A DNA stretch of 64,000 bases from CAYVTM01 sp964454645 (GTDB taxonomy: Bacteria; Bacteroidota; Bacteroidia; Sphingobacteriales; Sphingobacteriaceae): assembly GCA_964454645.1 (NCBI GenBank), contig CAYVTM010000002.1, positions 248,001 through 312,000 on the forward strand, in the 5' to 3' direction. The notes under the pieces were generated by a model. It was not told the DNA's origin and did no database searches. It worked only from the letters and a program-made list of their open reading frames with translations. Below, one piece after another: positions 61,997 to 64,000 of this stretch. Both the position numbers and the translations under genes were made by a program. Within the stretch, counting starts at the first letter, position 1; each line of letters opens with the position of its first letter.

Positions 61997-64000
61997 CTAC
62001 ATTTGTTTATCCAAATCGTCCATAACCGCCCTGATATAGTCTTTCAATCCTTCTGTATCTGCATTTGCCAACATTTCTCCCAAAACCCCTTTGGCAGCAC
62101 TTTCCAGGATAGTAGTGGTTGCATTTTCGGCAATTTGCTTAATAATATCTACCCCTGCCCGAATGGTCCCATCATCCATACGTTTAATATAATTTTTGTA
62201 AAAAGAGATGACATACAACAAGTTATATCCCGAATTACGCTCTAAATAATTGATAAAAAAAGCGTGATCCTTAACAGTTCCTTCGGCAGCGTATAGCTCG
62301 GCAATGACCGAAGCCATCGAAGGATTCATAACACTCTCATACTGTTTTGCAAATTGCATAGCAGAATGCATATTGGTTTTGCTCAATTGTCGCAAGGCTG
62401 TAGATACCACCCAATAAGAGCTATCAGACAAAGCTTGTAAATACAGAGCAGTATCGTTTTTATCCGGATAGTATTCGGAGATGGCAGTGATGGCTTTTGC
62501 ACGTACCCGGGATTTTGAATCTTCTGTTGCCAGTTTAGCTAATTTCGGATAGGCTTGTTGCAAATACTCCCTGGTTAAATGACGACTATGTGTGATTGCT
62601 CTTTCGCGTACTCCCCAATTTTTATCATTCAAAGCTTTCACAATAATTTCTTGTGCGAAAGGATCGTCTTTGAATTTTGATAATCCTTCGATAGCTTCAT
62701 AACGGTCGAGATAGAGAGGAGCTCTGTTATACATCTCTATCCATTCTTCTTTCGAATGATTATCTTTCTTAAGTCCTACCAACATTTTTTCCGCATCCAC
62801 ATTTATAAATAAGGGCTTCTCATTCGCTTCCCATTCAAAATTTTGATATACTTTCGTTAGAGTAATATTCTTGCGTTCGGTACGGTTATCCCAATATAAA
62901 TCAACTTCCAGCGGTAACTTATACAAAGGTGTTATCTCAAAATTTTGTGATTGGCGAATACCGACACTTACTTTTTTTGCAGCTTCATTATAATTGTATG
63001 AGATGTCAAGTAGTGGATGGCCTGAAGCCAGGAACCATTGATTAAAAAACCAATTCAGGTCTTCTCCCGAAACTTCTTCAAAAGCCATACGCAACTGATG
63101 AATTTCCACAGCCTGATATTGATGGCGTGTTAAGTATAAATTTAATGCTGCAAAAAACACTTCATCTCCCAAATACTTTCTAAGCATGTGTAAAATAAGT
63201 GCGCCTTTATTATAGGAGTTTGCATCGAACATTTCTTCACGGTCGCTAAGCTCGAAGCGAATCACATCTACTTGTCTTTGTCTGGAAGATAGCAAGTATC
63301 CATTCAAATCAGATTGTGCTGCTTTATCGGCATATTCTCTCCCATATTTATATTCGTTCCAAAGATATTGCCCGTAAGTAGCAAAGGCTTCGTTCAAAGG
63401 CAGATTCGGCCAGGATTCGGCAGTTACCATATCTCCGAACCAATGATGAAAAAGCTCGTGTGCTATAATATCCTCGTTAGAATTATCCAGATAATCGCGA
63501 TCGGTCATATTCATTGCCTCGAAAAAAACAACCGCGCTTGTATTTTCCATAGCGCCGGAAACAAAATCGCGTACAACAATCTGAGCATATTTATCCCAGG
63601 GATAATCGACACCTACTATTTTCGAAAAGAATTCGATCATCTCCGGAGTATTTCCAAAAATCAGTTTGGCATATTTTGCATACCCGGGTTCCATGTAATA
63701 GCTCACTTCCATATCACGCCATTGATCATTAATTTTTTCAAACTTCCCAACAGCTAACATCGCCAGATAGGGAGTATGAGTAAGATTCTGTTTCCAATAG
63801 TCGGTACGGGTACCATCCCCATTAATCATAGAATATTGTAATGCCCCATTCGAGAGTGTAATCATCGAAGTGTCTACCGTAATAAAAAGTTCCTGCGAGA
63901 AACGTTCGTTAGTCGCATCGATGGTAGGGAACCAGCATGAGTTAGCTTCGGTCTCTCCTTGTGTCCATATTTGTATAGGCTTATATTTTTCTTTACCATG
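61997..64000 (-). CDS. M1-family aminopeptidase with C-terminal HEAT-like repeats (partial)
   Basis: The gene is cut by the right edge; 667 residues are present, reading in frame from base 64000 (beginning HGKEKYKPIQIWTQGETEA, then SCWFPTIDATNE), so the first in-frame ATG at 63865 is not the start. Zinc ligands lie in HELFHHWFGDM with the downstream Glu in LNEAFATYG. After the catalytic part come helical repeats (WGVRERAITHSRHL, SRVRAKAITAISEY) like HEAT units. It would trim peptides. Direction is toward rimP, 167 bases between them. Confidence 0.9.
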   Translation of the reverse strand, partial: HGKEKYKPIQIWTQGETEANSCWFPTIDATNERFSQELFITVDTSMITLSNGALQYSMINGDGTRTDYWKQNLTHTPYLAMLAVGKFEKINDQWRDMEVSYYMEPGYAKYAKLIFGNTPEMIEFFSKIVGVDYPWDKYAQIVVRDFVSGAMENTSAVVFFEAMNMTDRDYLDNSNEDIIAHELFHHWFGDMVTAESWPNLPLNEAFATYGQYLWNEYKYGREYADKAAQSDLNGYLLSSRQRQVDVIRFELSDREEMFDANSYNKGALILHMLRKYLGDEVFFAALNLYLTRHQYQAVEIHQLRMAFEEVSGEDLNWFFNQWFLASGHPLLDISYNYNEAAKKVSVGIRQSQNFEITPLYKLPLEVDLYWDNRTERKNITLTKVYQNFEWEANEKPLFINVDAEKMLVGLKKDNHSKEEWIEMYNRAPLYLDRYEAIEGLSKFKDDPFAQEIIVKALNDKNWGVRERAITHSRHLTREYLQQAYPKLAKLATEDSKSRVRAKAITAISEYYPDKNDTALYLQALSDSSYWVVSTALRQLSKTNMHSAMQFAKQYESVMNPSMASVIAELYAAEGTVKDHAFFINYLERNSGYNLLYVISFYKNYIKRMDDGTIRAGVDIIKQIAENATTTILESAAKGVLGEMLANADTEGLKDYIRAVMDDLDKQM

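Noticed and set aside
63865..63865. Start of the right-edge aminopeptidase at the ATG 63865
   Set aside because: The upstream 45 codons to the window edge are in frame and carry the conserved TQGE and CWFPTID sequences of M1 enzymes.

Overview
The window is chromosomal DNA from a member of the Bacteroidota. Several things point there: a type IX secretion component (porZ next to recO), a gldB-type gliding lipoprotein next to nadE, the order ileS - dksA-like - lspA, many -7 promoter boxes of the phylum's TAnnTTTG form, a TonB-dependent receptor with a carboxypeptidase-like N-terminal domain, and weak ribosome binding sites. A cbb3-like oxidase, histidine utilisation genes and tryptophan dioxygenase suggest a respiring, probably environmental lineage rather than a gut Bacteroides. 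The species cannot be named from the sequence.

Layout. 1-6.98 kb (minus strand): a gas-response/respiration island with a truncated membrane protein, hemerythrin, tryptophan 2,3-dioxygenase, group III truncated hemoglobin, two small membrane-linked proteins, a CcoO/CcoP-like dihaem cytochrome, a CcoN-like oxidase subunit and an Rrf2 (NsrR/IscR-like) regulator. Three copies of one palindromic operator, each with a TAnnTTTG box inside it, tie the regulator to itself, to the oxidase and to the membrane protein. Three other genes share a duplicated leader of fixed geometry. 7.0-9.4 kb: a five-gene operon of DUF4142 protein, cupredoxin lipoprotein, small membrane protein, DUF2231 protein and ECF sigma factor. 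9.6 kb: tRNA-Val. 9.9-30.9 kb: housekeeping and envelope genes (AsmA-like, recO, porZ, RND exporter, ileS, dksA-like, lspA, SIMPL, serS, rsmI, lnt, M24 peptidase, nadE, OMP). 31.0-43.2 kb: gldB, prolyl oligopeptidase, ALDH7, an M1 peptidase with a barrel-like tail, TPR protein, ComA-like, LMW phosphatase, hisS. 43.2-51.4 kb: hutH and hutU, separated by about 5 kb holding a small inserted cassette bounded by a second, diverged hutH 3' end, and a TonB receptor locus. 51.4-52.2 kb: a REP-associated tyrosine transposase (RAYT) between two long palindromes. 52.2-57.0 kb: meaB and a glycan block. 57.0-61.9 kb: rimP-nusA-infB. The right edge cuts an M1 aminopeptidase.

The most unusual signals are: (1) four copies of a 32-48 bp perfect palindrome, two flanking the RAYT gene and all lying at the 3' ends of genes, two of them supplying the last codons and the stop of unrelated proteins; (2) the Rrf2 operator set and the triplicated leader in the gas-response island; (3) the diverged hutH tail that brackets a two-gene cassette, resembling the displaced target end left by an integrating element; (4) a DksA-like protein carrying a long histone H1-like Lys/Ala tail; (5) a GC-rich hairpin in the leader of rimP-nusA-infB. 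No CRISPR array, rRNA or phage was seen. No stretch over 300 bases is without an annotated feature; the longest gene-free gaps (about 220 bases at 9416-9633, 15701-15916 and 45843-46060) hold only what is listed.
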